Positions 1 to 8,475 of a stretch of 64,000 nucleotides of DNA are shown one piece after another. The notes under the pieces are model-generated. The model had not been told where the DNA came from and did no database searches. It saw only the letters and a program-made list of their open reading frames with translations. The stretch's first letter is position 1, and each line of letters opens with the position of its first letter. The stretch is from Lachnospiraceae bacterium (GTDB lineage: Bacteria > Bacillota > Clostridia > Lachnospirales > Lachnospiraceae): positions 1 through 64,000 of the forward strand of contig JAETON010000009.1 of the NCBI GenBank assembly GCA_021771695.1, read 5' to 3'. A program made the translations under genes and the position numbers.

Positions 1-4
1 ATAT

Positions 5-24
5 CATAAAATACCATAAAATAC
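5..24. repeat. 10-bp tandem duplication
   Basis: The unit CATAAAATAC occurs twice in direct succession at the left edge of the window, inside very AT-rich non-coding DNA. With only two copies it is a minor feature and no function is claimed. Confidence 0.5.
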
Positions 25-57
25 TATATAATAAAACAACAAATTTGACAAAAAAAA

Positions 58-79
58 TGCAGGTTTTATGCAACCTGCA
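58..79. terminator. Hairpin, possible terminator
   Basis: A perfect 8-bp stem TGCAGGTT/AACCTGCA with a 6-nt loop. It is preceded by seven A and followed loosely by ATTTTT, so it looks stronger as a terminator on the minus strand, although no minus-strand gene lies between it and aspS. It may end an upstream gene outside the window. Confidence 0.4.
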
Positions 80-145
80 AACGATTTTTGGATTATTTAA
101 CTGTCAAACTCCCGAGGATTCATAAAACAAAAATGATGACCAAAG

Positions 146-173
146 AAGGCAGAATCATAAAAGGTTCTGCCTT
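146..173 (+). terminator. Stem-loop upstream of aspS
   Basis: The stem AAGGCAGAA / TTCTGCCTT (9 bp, 10-nt loop) sits just upstream of the aspS promoter. It is probably the terminator of a gene left of the window; the following T-run is short (TTTA). Confidence 0.45.
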
Positions 174-176
174 TAC

Positions 177-206
177 TTGCAGTTAAACGCCCTTGTGTGA
201 TATAAT
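177..206 (+). promoter_or_regulatory. aspS promoter
   Basis: TTGCAG (177-182), 18-bp spacer, TATAAT (201-206): a good housekeeping-type promoter 32 bp before the aspS start. No T-box motif (AGGGTGGNACC-like) is visible in the short leader. Confidence 0.6.
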
Positions 207-238
207 GACTGGCAGTGAATTATGAAGGAGGAAATATC

Positions 239-2035
239 ATGGCAGAATCAATGTCAGGTTTAGCCAGAACCCATCGATGTACAGAAGTCAGCAGTCAGCT
301 CATTGGCTCCGAAGTTACCATAATGGGATGGGTACAAAAAAGAAGAAATTTAGGAAGTCTTATTTTCATAGATTTGAGAGACCGTTCCGGACTTTTGCAG
401 TTGGTATTTGATGAAGAATCTTTATCAGCAGGAGACTATGAAAAAGCGAATGCTCTTAGAAGTGAATATGTGATTGCAGCCGTTGGTACGGTAGAGAAAA
501 GAAGTGCAGCAATTAATGAGAATTTGAAAACAGGAGATATTGAAATCAAGGTACATACCTTACGAATTCTTTCAGAATCAGATACGCCTCCTTTTCCGAT
601 TGATGCAGCACAGACTGTGAAAGATGAATTAAGATTAAAATACCGCTATTTAGATTTGCGGAGGCCAAATCTTCAAAAGAATTTGATGATACGCAATAAT
701 GTAACGAGAATTGTCCGTAATTTCCTTGCAGACGAAGGATTTTTAGAAATAGAAACACCAATTTTAGGAAAGAGTACACCGGAAGGTGCCAGAGATTACT
801 TAGTACCAAGTCGCGTGCATCCGGGGAATTTTTATGGATTGCCGCAGTCACCGCAGCTGTTTAAACAGCTTTTGATGTGTTCAGGATTTGACCGCTATTA
901 TCAGATTGCAAAGTGTTTCCGTGATGAAGACCTTCGCGCGGACCGACAGCCTGAATTTACACAGATTGATATGGAACTTTCTTTTGTAGATATCGATGAT
1001 GTCATTGATGTTAATGAACGTTTGATGAAAAAGGTATTTAAAGAAGTTTTGGATGTGGATATTCCGCTTCCAATGAAGCGTTTGACTTATAAAGAAGCGA
1101 TGGATCGTTTCGGTTCCGATAAGCCGGATACTCGTTTTGGCATGGAACTGGTAAATGTATCTGAGACAGTAGCTGGATGTGACTTTATGGTGTTTAAGGG
1201 AGCATTGGAAAACGGTGGTTCTGTTCGTGGTTTAAATGCCAAAGGGTTAGGAGATTTAGGACGTAAAAAAATTGATGGTTTTGTTTCCTATGCCAAAGAC
1301 TTTGGTGCAAAGGGACTTGCATATATTCAGTTAAAGAGTGATGGAACTGTAAAATCTTCTTTTGCAAAATTTATGAAAGAAGAGGAAATGAATGCTTTGA
1401 TTCAGGCAATGGATGGACAAGCAGGAGATTTGCTGTTATTTGCAGCAGATAAAGATAAAGTTGTATTTGATGTTCTTGGAAATCTCCGTCTGTATATTGC
1501 AAAACAGTATGATATGATTGATGAATCTTTATATAATTTCTTATGGGTAACAGAATTCCCTCTGTTAGAGTGGAGCGAAGAGCAAAATCGTTATCAGGCA
1601 ATGCATCATCCATTTACGATGCCGTTTGAGGAAGATTTACAGTATATTGATTCTGATCCTGGAAAAGTTCGTGCCAAAGCATATGACATTGTATTAAATG
1701 GCACAGAGCTTGGAGGAGGATCCATTCGTATTCACCAAAATGATATTCAGGAAAAAATGTTTGAAGCACTTGGATTTACCAAAGAGGATGCATACAGCAG
1801 ATTTGGTTTCTTATTAGATGCATTTAAATTTGGAGTTCCACCTCATGCCGGACTTGCATATGGCTTAGATCGGCTGGTAATGTGGCTGACAGGAGAAGAC
1901 AGCATTCGTGATGTAATTGCATTCCCGAAAATAAAAGATGCTTCTTGTTTGATGACAGATGCTCCGGGAATAGTGGATGAAGTACAGTTAGAGGAACTTG
2001 GAATCATGCTTTCCAAGAAAGAAGAGGAGAAGTAA
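239..2035 (+). CDS. aspS: Aspartate--tRNA ligase
   Basis: Cytoplasmic class II aminoacyl-tRNA synthetase that charges tRNA-Asp. The 598-residue length fits the bacterial form. An N-terminal OB-fold anticodon-binding domain (about 1-110) is followed by the catalytic core with motif 2 (FRDEDLRADRQPEFTQ, near residue 227) and motif 3 (GLAYGLDRLVMWL, near 537), with the bacterial GAD-type insertion between them. The ATG at 239 is chosen because AAGGAGG precedes it at 7-8 nt; an in-frame ATG at 215 has no such site. Own promoter upstream; the downstream ACT-domain gene starts 1 bp after the stop, so the two are co-transcribed. It could be the non-discriminating form (AspRS-ND), which sequence reading alone does not settle. 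Confidence 0.97.
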   Translation: MAESMSGLARTHRCTEVSSQLIGSEVTIMGWVQKRRNLGSLIFIDLRDRSGLLQLVFDEESLSAGDYEKANALRSEYVIAAVGTVEKRSAAINENLKTGDIEIKVHTLRILSESDTPPFPIDAAQTVKDELRLKYRYLDLRRPNLQKNLMIRNNVTRIVRNFLADEGFLEIETPILGKSTPEGARDYLVPSRVHPGNFYGLPQSPQLFKQLLMCSGFDRYYQIAKCFRDEDLRADRQPEFTQIDMELSFVDIDDVIDVNERLMKKVFKEVLDVDIPLPMKRLTYKEAMDRFGSDKPDTRFGMELVNVSETVAGCDFMVFKGALENGGSVRGLNAKGLGDLGRKKIDGFVSYAKDFGAKGLAYIQLKSDGTVKSSFAKFMKEEEMNALIQAMDGQAGDLLLFAADKDKVVFDVLGNLRLYIAKQYDMIDESLYNFLWVTEFPLLEWSEEQNRYQAMHHPFTMPFEEDLQYIDSDPGKVRAKAYDIVLNGTELGGGSIRIHQNDIQEKMFEALGFTKEDAYSRFGFLLDAFKFGVPPHAGLAYGLDRLVMWLTGEDSIRDVIAFPKIKDASCLMTDAPGIVDEVQLEELGIMLSKKEEEK

Positions 2036-2036
2036 A

Positions 2037-2507
2037 ATGGAGAAAATGTTATTTAGCGGTGTTCAGTCCAATTCAGACGTAGCACTGATTGCAATCAAAG
2101 GAATTAAAAATCAGCCGGGGATTGCCTCAAAGGTTTTTGGTGCGATTGCAGAAGAAGAGATTAACGTTGAGTTGATTCTTCAGTCTATTGGACGTGGAGA
2201 TGAAAAGGATATTTCTTTTGTTGTAGCACAGCAGGATGCACAGAAAGCAGTAGATACTTTGGAAAAAGCATTTTCAGAAGAAACTAATGATGGTATTGTT
2301 TGCGATACAGCAGTAGGAATTGTATCTATTGTGGGCGCTGGAATGATGTCAAACTCCGGAGCTGCTTCTAAAATGTTTGAAGCATTGTATAATAGAGGAA
2401 TTAACATCAAAATGATTTATACATCCGAGATTAAAATTACTGTATTAATTAAAGAAAGTCGTATTGAACGTGCAGTAGAAGCATTAAAAGAACAATTCCA
2501 GGAATAA
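2037..2507 (+). CDS. Stand-alone double-ACT protein, aspartokinase regulatory-domain-like
   Basis: A 156-residue protein made of two ACT repeats (about 10-75 and 87-152). The segments GIASKVFGAIAEEEINVELI and MFEALYNRGINIKMIYTSEI match the amino-acid-binding regulatory half of lysine- or threonine-sensitive aspartate kinases, but no kinase domain is encoded here. It resembles the small beta subunit that some lysC genes make from an internal start, here as a free gene. The ATG at 2037 follows GAGGAGAAG and lies 1 bp after the aspS stop; glyA follows 15 bp later, so an aspS-ACT-glyA operon is likely. Inferred role: an aspartate-family amino-acid sensor, either a partner for a separate kinase or an independent effector. 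Domain call firm, role unknown. Confidence 0.85.
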   Translation: MEKMLFSGVQSNSDVALIAIKGIKNQPGIASKVFGAIAEEEINVELILQSIGRGDEKDISFVVAQQDAQKAVDTLEKAFSEETNDGIVCDTAVGIVSIVGAGMMSNSGAASKMFEALYNRGINIKMIYTSEIKITVLIKESRIERAVEALKEQFQE

Positions 2508-2522
2508 AAAAGGAGAAGAGAA

Positions 2523-3761
2523 ATGTTTGATTTTAGTGAAGTAAAAAACTATGATAGTGAAATTGCAGAAGCAATGGAAGCTGAATTAACAAGACAGAGA
2601 AGCAATTTGGAATTGATTGCCTCTGAAAACCTTGTATCCAAGGCTGTGATGGCAGCAATGGGAAGTCATTTGACAAATAAATATGCAGAAGGGTATCCTG
2701 GAAAACGTTATTATGGCGGATGCGAGCATGTAGATGTTGTAGAGAATCTTGCAAGAGAACGTGCAAAAGAATTATTTGGATGTGAATATGTAAATGTACA
2801 GCCTCATTCCGGTGCACAAGCGAACATGGCAGTATTTTTCGCTGTTATGAATCTTGGAGATACTTACATGGGAATGAGTTTGGATCACGGTGGACATTTA
2901 ACACATGGAAGCCCGGTAAATATGTCCGGGAAAAACTATCATTGTGTGCCATATGGAGTGAATGATGAAGGTTTCATTGATTATGATGAAGTAGAAAGAA
3001 TTGCATTGGAGTGTAAACCAAAGATGATTATTGCTGGTGCCAGTGCTTATGCGAGAGCCATTGACTTTAAACGTTTCCGTGAAATTGCTGATAAAGTTGG
3101 AGCAGTTTTAATGGTAGATATGGCGCATATTGCAGGACTTGTTGCAGCAGGAGTTCATCAGAGTCCGATTCCATATGCTCATGTGACAACGACGACAACA
3201 CATAAAACATTAAGAGGTCCTCGCGGCGGTATGATTATGTGCAGCAATGAAGTCAATGAAAAATACAATTTCAACAAAGCAATTTTCCCTGGAATTCAGG
3301 GAGGACCTTTGATGCATGTGATTGCAGCCAAAGCAGTTTCTTTTAAAGAAGCATTATCTGATGAATACAAAGAATATATGAAACAGGTAGTGAAAAATGC
3401 AGATGCTTTAGCAAAGGCATTAATTTCTGAAGGATTTGATATTGTATCCGGAGGTACAGATAACCATTTAATGCTGCTTGATTTGAAAAAATATGATTTA
3501 ACAGGAAAAGAAGCAGAAAAGGTATTGGATTCTGTTCATATTACATGTAATAAAAATACAGTACCAAATGATCCAAAATCTCCATTTGTAACTTCAGGAC
3601 TTCGTCTTGGTACACCAGCAGTTACAACTAGAGGATTAAAAGAAGATGACATGGCAGTGATTGCAAAAGCAATCCGTCTGACATTACTTGATAAAAAGTT
3701 AGATGAAGCAAAAGCCATGGTAAAAGAATTGACAGATAAATATCCATTATATGAAGATTAA
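2523..3761 (+). CDS. glyA: Serine hydroxymethyltransferase
   Basis: A 412-residue PLP enzyme that interconverts serine plus tetrahydrofolate with glycine plus 5,10-methylene-tetrahydrofolate, the main source of one-carbon units. The PLP-binding lysine lies in [16 protein letters not shown], near residue 228; the N-terminal [13 protein letters not shown] and [15 protein letters not shown] segments are typical of the family. Full length with a good AAGGAGAAGAG Shine-Dalgarno site before the ATG. Third gene of the aspS-ACT-glyA unit, followed by a strong terminator. Confidence 0.98.
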   Translation: MFDFSEVKNYDSEIAEAMEAELTRQRSNLELIASENLVSKAVMAAMGSHLTNKYAEGYPGKRYYGGCEHVDVVENLARERAKELFGCEYVNVQPHSGAQANMAVFFAVMNLGDTYMGMSLDHGGHLTHGSPVNMSGKNYHCVPYGVNDEGFIDYDEVERIALECKPKMIIAGASAYARAIDFKRFREIADKVGAVLMVDMAHIAGLVAAGVHQSPIPYAHVTTTTTHKTLRGPRGGMIMCSNEVNEKYNFNKAIFPGIQGGPLMHVIAAKAVSFKEALSDEYKEYMKQVVKNADALAKALISEGFDIVSGGTDNHLMLLDLKKYDLTGKEAEKVLDSVHITCNKNTVPNDPKSPFVTSGLRLGTPAVTTRGLKEDDMAVIAKAIRLTLLDKKLDEAKAMVKELTDKYPLYED

Positions 3762-3781
3762 ATAAAACGGTAGCAGCAAAT

Positions 3782-3828
3782 AAAGGACAGATGCAATGAA
3801 AGATATTTTTATTGTATCTGTCCTTTTT
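3782..3828 (+). terminator. Terminator after glyA
   Basis: AAAGGACAGATGCAAT pairs with ATTGTATCTGTCCTTT (one internal mismatch), followed by a T-run. Strong Rho-independent terminator closing the aspS-glyA operon. Confidence 0.85.
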
Positions 3829-3831
3829 CTA

Positions 3832-3860
3832 TTGACAAATACAAAATAGATTTGTAAACT
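3832..3860 (+). promoter_or_regulatory. Promoter of the ROK-cupin pair
   Basis: TTGACA (3832-3837), 17-bp spacer, TAAACT (3855-3860). It starts directly after the glyA terminator and 31 bp before the ROK gene start. Confidence 0.6.
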
Positions 3861-3891
3861 TTAATTAATAACACCAGTGGAGAAATTAATT

Positions 3892-5037
3892 ATGAATAAA
3901 ACAAAAAATTATAGTCAATTAGAGATGAAAATTGAAAATCGAAAAAGAGTTTTAGAACAAATCAAAGGAGAAAAGGAATCTTCTAGAGCATCCTTGGCGA
4001 AAGAATTACAAATGAGTCCTACCAGTATGACAAGGATTTGCAATGATTTGATTGGACTGGGACTGATTCGGGAATTTCAGTCAGATGCTTCCAGAGTTGG
4101 GAGAAAGGCATTGGTATTAGAAAAAAATCCGGAAGCGTTTTATAGTATGGGGATTTTAATTCGACTGGATTTTTTGAGTTTTATTGTCATAGATTATATG
4201 GGAAACATATTGTTTCATCGGAAGTGGGAGGAAACCGTAGAAAAAGATGAAAATCAAGTTCTTTCAATGATTCAAAAGCATTTTCGTGAGATGGAACTAG
4301 AAGAAGCAGATATATTTCAAAAAATAAAAGCTGTGGGAGTCAGTTTTCCTGGAACAATTGATGAGACAGGAAAGCAGATTTTGTATTCTGATTTATTCCA
4401 ATGGAAAGACACTGCATTTGGAGAAATGCTGGAAAAAGAACTGGGGATTTTTGTTTCCCTGGAAACAGATGTGAAAGCATCCATTTTAGAAGAATATTTA
4501 TGCCATGAGGATTTTCAGAAGGAAAGTATTGGTTTTTTAAGTTTAAGTCAAGAAGCAGGTGCAGCATTTATGAAAAACGGTGAATTGCTGCGGGGACATA
4601 TGGGAAGATGCGGGGAAATTTCTCATAAAACATTAATTTACCATGGACGGAAGTGCAAGTGTCAAAAACAAGGCTGTGTAGCGGCATATCTATCAGAAGC
4701 TGCAATTATAGAACAGGCATCAGAAATGGGCTGCAATGTATCACGGCTGGAAGAAATACAGGAAACGCAGCTTTTAAAAAAGCTGGCAGAGTATTTAGTT
4801 CTTGTACTTGAAGATATGATGATCTGGCATGATCCGGAATTGATTATACTTGGAGGGAGAACCATAAGAATTTTTCCAGAAATTTTAGAATATGTAAAGG
4901 AGGAGATTCAACAGAGAAATGAAAGCTGGGGACAAGATGTTATAATCTGCAGTTCAAGAAATGCGGGGAATGAAAGTATGCTTGGTGCTGCTTATGCGGC
5001 AATGGAAAATTACGAACAGGAAATTATTCATCAATAA
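3892..5037 (+). CDS. ROK-family transcriptional regulator / sugar kinase homologue
   Basis: A 381-residue ROK (repressor, ORF, kinase) protein of the NagC/XylR type. An N-terminal winged helix-turn-helix (about 30-75, RASLAKELQMSPTSMTRI) is followed by the ROK actin-like fold, with the ROK zinc motif visible as CKCQKQGC near residue 253 before the AAYLSEAA segment. HTH plus ROK indicates a sugar-responsive regulator rather than a pure kinase. The ATG at 3892 is preferred (GTGGAG 9 nt upstream) over an in-frame GTG at 3877, which forms part of that site. The two-cupin gene follows 12 bp later, so the regulator probably controls, or is controlled with, that enzyme. Ligand unknown. Confidence 0.85.
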   Translation: MNKTKNYSQLEMKIENRKRVLEQIKGEKESSRASLAKELQMSPTSMTRICNDLIGLGLIREFQSDASRVGRKALVLEKNPEAFYSMGILIRLDFLSFIVIDYMGNILFHRKWEETVEKDENQVLSMIQKHFREMELEEADIFQKIKAVGVSFPGTIDETGKQILYSDLFQWKDTAFGEMLEKELGIFVSLETDVKASILEEYLCHEDFQKESIGFLSLSQEAGAAFMKNGELLRGHMGRCGEISHKTLIYHGRKCKCQKQGCVAAYLSEAAIIEQASEMGCNVSRLEEIQETQLLKKLAEYLVLVLEDMMIWHDPELIILGGRTIRIFPEILEYVKEEIQQRNESWGQDVIICSSRNAGNESMLGAAYAAMENYEQEIIHQ

Positions 5038-5049
5038 AAGGAGACGAAA

Positions 5050-5784
5050 ATGGAGAAAAAACAGCAAATTATTGATTGCAGGAGAATGGATTGGAAATAC
5101 CGCCCGACTTCTACAACAGGAAAATTATTTGGACAAAAAGTGTTAATAGAAGATCCTGATATGGAGGTCTCAATTGTGAGAAATCATTATCCGGCGGGAT
5201 TTACAACGATTACCCATACACATCCATGCGGACATGGTCTTTATATCTTAGAAGGGCAAATGCAGGTGAATGGAAAAATTTATGGAAAAGATACATTGAT
5301 TTGGTTTCCAGAAGGATGTGTAGCAGAACACGGAGCATTGGAACATGAAAGTGCAGATGCATTGTTGATTTCAAATAAAAAATTTGATATTCATTATTTG
5401 AAAGATGAGGAAGAACAAAAAAAAGCAGATCAAGGAATCCAGCCAATAGTTTCGGATGTTGGGAGAATTCCATGGTTTTATCGAATGGCAAGCACCAGTG
5501 GAAAAATTTTCGGGAAAAAGCAGCTTCATTTAGATGAAGAGACGGGGATGCAGATAAATTATATGAGATACCCGGCAGGATTTACGACAGAAACTCATAT
5601 TCATCCGGCAGCACATGGATTTTTTGTGTTGGAAGGGCAATTAAAGTCGAATGGGGAGTATTTTGGACCAGAAACCATGGTATGGTATGAAGAAGGATGT
5701 GAAGCTGAACATGGTGCATCGGCACATGAAGATTTAATCTGTCTTCAGATTTCCAATAAGAAATTTGGTATTCAATATATATAA
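5050..5784 (+). CDS. Tandem two-cupin protein (bicupin)
   Basis: A 244-residue soluble protein consisting of two similar cupin barrels. Each carries the histidine metal-binding motif (THTHPCGHG near residue 55, THIHPAAHG near 181) and a later AEHGA histidine, so both halves probably bind a metal and the gene looks like an internal duplication. The halves also share the TSTTGKLFG/TSGKIFGKK lead-in. Cupins of this kind include sugar isomerases, dioxygenases and ChrR-like sensors, and the exact reaction cannot be read from sequence. It forms an operon with the upstream ROK regulator, which suggests a carbohydrate or aldehyde-related substrate (inference). Confidence 0.75.
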   Translation: MEKKQQIIDCRRMDWKYRPTSTTGKLFGQKVLIEDPDMEVSIVRNHYPAGFTTITHTHPCGHGLYILEGQMQVNGKIYGKDTLIWFPEGCVAEHGALEHESADALLISNKKFDIHYLKDEEEQKKADQGIQPIVSDVGRIPWFYRMASTSGKIFGKKQLHLDEETGMQINYMRYPAGFTTETHIHPAAHGFFVLEGQLKSNGEYFGPETMVWYEEGCEAEHGASAHEDLICLQISNKKFGIQYI

Positions 5785-5817
5785 AAATTGTCCCCGTTTT
5801 TAGATTTTATTTTTCAT

Positions 5818-5847
5818 TTGACATAAATAGGATAGATAGTTTATAGT
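5818..5847 (+). promoter_or_regulatory. Promoter of the L,D-transpeptidase gene
   Basis: TTGACA (5818-5823), 18-bp spacer, TATAGT (5842-5847), 46 bp upstream of the GTG start. Confidence 0.5.
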
Positions 5848-5892
5848 AGGATATGTTCATGAAATATAAAATGATAGGAGACGGGGATAAAA

Positions 5893-7386
5893 GTGACAAA
5901 AGACAAAAGAAAAATATTGTATATCGCAGGAATCATTGTTGGGATTTGTATCATAACATCTGTTTCACTGCATATATATTATAAGAATCGATGGTATCCT
6001 GGAAGTACATTTAATCAAGTGGATGTATCAGGTATGACTTATGAGGAATCTGTCAAAGAAGTAAGGGAATCAGTTGCAGCTTATGAATTGAAAATAAAAG
6101 CTAGAGAAAAAGGCAGTCTGAACATTTCGGGAAAGGATATTGATTTAGCATTTACTTCTGAAGAGAAATTAAAAAGTTTATTTGATCAGCAGCATGAAAG
6201 GAATGTGATTCAAGCATTCTTTGGCGGTATATCAGATAAAAAAGTAAATGCAGTTACATATTCAGAGGGAAAACTTCAACAGATTTTAAAGAAATCTGAG
6301 ATTTTTACGGGAAGCGGAAAGTATAAGATTACGAAACCACAGGATGCAACCGTTGTTTATTCAGAAAAGAAAAAATATGGAATACTTCAAAAAGAAGTGG
6401 AAGGAAATCAGCTGGATGAAGCAGAGTTTTATGAAGCCGCAAAATCCTCTGTGGAGTCATTGGAAGATAAATTGGATTTAACCAATCAGAAGAAATATCC
6501 GAAAGTGTATAAAACACCGGGATTGTATAAAGATGATCAGGAATTAAAGGATATGCAGACAGCTTATAATCAATTGCTGCTGCATTGGATCCAGTGGGAT
6601 ATGGGCAGTGATGTAACAGAGAATTTAACTCCGGATACATTAAAAGACTGCATTAAGGTTGATACGAAAAAGCATACGGTAAAAATCAACCGGAGATCTG
6701 TGGGAAAATGGATTGAAAAATTTTGTTTGAAATATAAAACACAGGGTATTACCAGAACATTTAAGACCCATTCCGGCAGAAAAATCAAGCTTGCCGGCGG
6801 TGATTACGGCTGGAGAATTGACTATGATAAAGTTGTAAAACAGGTCATGAAGATTTTGAAAAAGGTTCCAGAAGAGAAAGCCATAGAGGCATATCAGAAA
6901 AATCCGACAGAGAAAAATGCTCAGGTACTGCAGACTTCATTAAAACCTGTATTCAGTCATAAAGGGTATCGCATGGATTTTAAAAATAAACGAAATGACT
7001 GGGATACTCAAAACTATAGTGAAGTAGACTTATCCGCACAGGAAGTGTTTGTGTATAAGAAAGGGAAACTGGTATTCAGCTGTACCTGTATTACAGGAAA
7101 GGCAACGCCGGATCGAATTACCAGAACCGGAATCTATGACATCAAGGAGAAGAAACTTACAAAAACGTTAACTGGTGCAGACTACAGTGTAAAAACTAAA
7201 TACTGGACAAGAATTATGTGGACGGGAACCGGATATCATTATAGCAGTCGAGGCGATTGGGGAAACTGGTCACCGAGCTATTATAAAACGGCTGGTTCTC
7301 ATGGATGTGTAAATCTAACATTATCAGATGCAGCATCTATTTATAATTTAACAAAAATTGGTGATCCGGTCTTTATTCATTATTAA
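5893..7386 (+). CDS. L,D-transpeptidase with peptidoglycan-binding domain
   Basis: A 497-residue membrane-anchored cell-wall enzyme. A single N-terminal transmembrane helix (about 8-28) precedes VanW/PG_binding_4-like repeats (about 55-330) and a C-terminal YkuD catalytic domain (about 370-497) with the active-site motif SHGCVNLTLSDA (Cys near 472). The family makes 3-3 peptidoglycan cross-links, or attaches proteins, outside the membrane. The GTG start at 5893 is used because no in-frame ATG lies nearby; GGAG and GGGG stretches lie just upstream. Monocistronic, with its own promoter and a convergent terminator. Confidence 0.9.
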   Translation: MTKDKRKILYIAGIIVGICIITSVSLHIYYKNRWYPGSTFNQVDVSGMTYEESVKEVRESVAAYELKIKAREKGSLNISGKDIDLAFTSEEKLKSLFDQQHERNVIQAFFGGISDKKVNAVTYSEGKLQQILKKSEIFTGSGKYKITKPQDATVVYSEKKKYGILQKEVEGNQLDEAEFYEAAKSSVESLEDKLDLTNQKKYPKVYKTPGLYKDDQELKDMQTAYNQLLLHWIQWDMGSDVTENLTPDTLKDCIKVDTKKHTVKINRRSVGKWIEKFCLKYKTQGITRTFKTHSGRKIKLAGGDYGWRIDYDKVVKQVMKILKKVPEEKAIEAYQKNPTEKNAQVLQTSLKPVFSHKGYRMDFKNKRNDWDTQNYSEVDLSAQEVFVYKKGKLVFSCTCITGKATPDRITRTGIYDIKEKKLTKTLTGADYSVKTKYWTRIMWTGTGYHYSSRGDWGNWSPSYYKTAGSHGCVNLTLSDAASIYNLTKIGDPVFIHY

Positions 7387-7392
7387 TAAAAT

Positions 7393-7447
7393 AAGAGGGT
7401 ATCCATTTCTTACGGATGAAGAAAATCATAAGAAAGGATACTCTCTT
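7393..7447. terminator. Bidirectional terminator
   Basis: The stem AAGAGGGTATCC / GGATACTCTCTT (one mismatch) lies between the plus-strand transpeptidase gene and the convergent minus-strand AraC-type gene, and could serve both. Confidence 0.6.
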
Positions 7448-7449
7448 GT

Positions 7450-8346
7450 TCATTTTGTATATTTTTTGTAAAAATCTCTTGGGGTACAGTTTAGAACTTT
7501 TTTAAAAGTTTCTGAAAAATAGCTGCTGCCGGAAAAACCTGTTTCTTTCGCAATCAGTGTCATAGATTTTTGATGTTCTAATATCAAAGGAAGGCTTTTC
7601 CAGATCCGAAGACGGATTAAGTAATCTACCGGACTGCAATTTAGGATTCTTTGAAATAAACGGCAGCACTCACTGCTGCTTAATTGGCAGGATGCAGATA
7701 TATCCGATAATGTATGTTTCTGCGGATAAGTTTCATTTAAATAACTCATAGCATTCCGAATACGTATAATATCTTTTTGCTCTTTTTTAGAAAGCAAAGG
7801 CAGAGAAGCAGTATTTTGAAAAATATAATAAAAAATTTCTGTGGTAAAGTGCTGGATTTTTAATTCATATCCAAAATGTTGTGTATCACAAACTTCCAAC
7901 ATTTTTTTTAGAATTTCTAAAATATATTTCTGCCATGGAACTTTAGGAGTTAAGGCAATATAACAAAAAGAAGAATTGGAAACGGCTGGAAGAATATATT
8001 TTTGAAATACAGGATCTTTTTCATTTTGACAAAGCATTTCCATTCCAATACGAAAAGAAAGAAACATACAGTCGTATTCTTGATAGGAATGAGCATAATG
8101 AATTTGTCTGGTATTTAAGAAAAAACCCTCGCCGGAAGATACAGCGTAAGTTTTATGATTGATATGAAATTCTAATTTTCCAGAAAGTATGTAAATTAGT
8201 TCAAAGTCTTCCTGCCAATGAGGAAACATAAGATTTCCAGGAAAAGCATGAATATCCCAAATTTTTTTTTGAAAAGGAAAATTTTTAGAAAGGGAGTGTT
8301 CTTGAGAAAAAATATATGGATTTAAAATATCGGGATTGCGCTGCAT
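7450..8346 (-). CDS. AraC-family transcriptional regulator
   Basis: A 298-residue regulator with an N-terminal cupin effector domain (about 45-125, e.g. ELIYILSGKLEFHINHKTYA) and a C-terminal pair of helix-turn-helix motifs (about 200-295, ending in the typical FSGSSYFSETFKKVLNCTPRDF). The architecture is that of sugar-responsive AraC activators. The ATG at 8346 has TGGAGGT upstream on the minus strand. An 11-bp inverted repeat lies 15-68 bp upstream and may be its own operator. No obvious target gene lies beside it. Effector unknown. Confidence 0.9.
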   Translation of the reverse strand: MQRNPDILNPYIFSQEHSLSKNFPFQKKIWDIHAFPGNLMFPHWQEDFELIYILSGKLEFHINHKTYAVSSGEGFFLNTRQIHYAHSYQEYDCMFLSFRIGMEMLCQNEKDPVFQKYILPAVSNSSFCYIALTPKVPWQKYILEILKKMLEVCDTQHFGYELKIQHFTTEIFYYIFQNTASLPLLSKKEQKDIIRIRNAMSYLNETYPQKHTLSDISASCQLSSSECCRLFQRILNCSPVDYLIRLRIWKSLPLILEHQKSMTLIAKETGFSGSSYFSETFKKVLNCTPRDFYKKYTK

Positions 8347-8360
8347 GAAAAACCTCCAAA

Positions 8361-8414
8361 AGTAAAATTGTTATAAAAAATGTTGAAATATGTAGAAATA
8401 AATACAATTTTACT
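8361..8414 (-). promoter_or_regulatory. 11-bp inverted repeat upstream of the AraC-type gene
   Basis: AGTAAAATTGT (8361-8371) and its exact reverse complement ACAATTTTACT (8404-8414), separated by 32 bp. Placed between the AraC-type start codon and the terminator of the next gene, where the minus-strand promoter must lie. A candidate operator with roughly four helical turns between half-site centres. Confidence 0.45.
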
Positions 8415-8442
8415 ATGATAGTGATAAAAAAGCAAGAAAAAA

Positions 8443-8472
8443 GAAAGCTGAAAGTAAAAGTTTTCAGCTTTC
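8443..8472 (-). terminator. Terminator of the Ntn-hydrolase/LUD unit
   Basis: GAAAGCTGAAA / TTTTCAGCTTTC stem directly 3' of the minus-strand gene ending at 8476, with an A-rich stretch on the plus strand (T-run on the minus strand). Confidence 0.7.
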
Positions 8473-8475
8473 CTT

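Noticed and set aside
1..238. T-box leader before aspS
   Set aside because: The promoter lies only about 30 bp upstream of the start, leaving no room for a T-box leader.
5784..5892. Terminator between the bicupin and L,D-transpeptidase genes
   Set aside because: TCCCCGT near 5790 and ACGGGGA near 5881 are complementary but about 85 bp apart, and no compact hairpin with T-run is formed.
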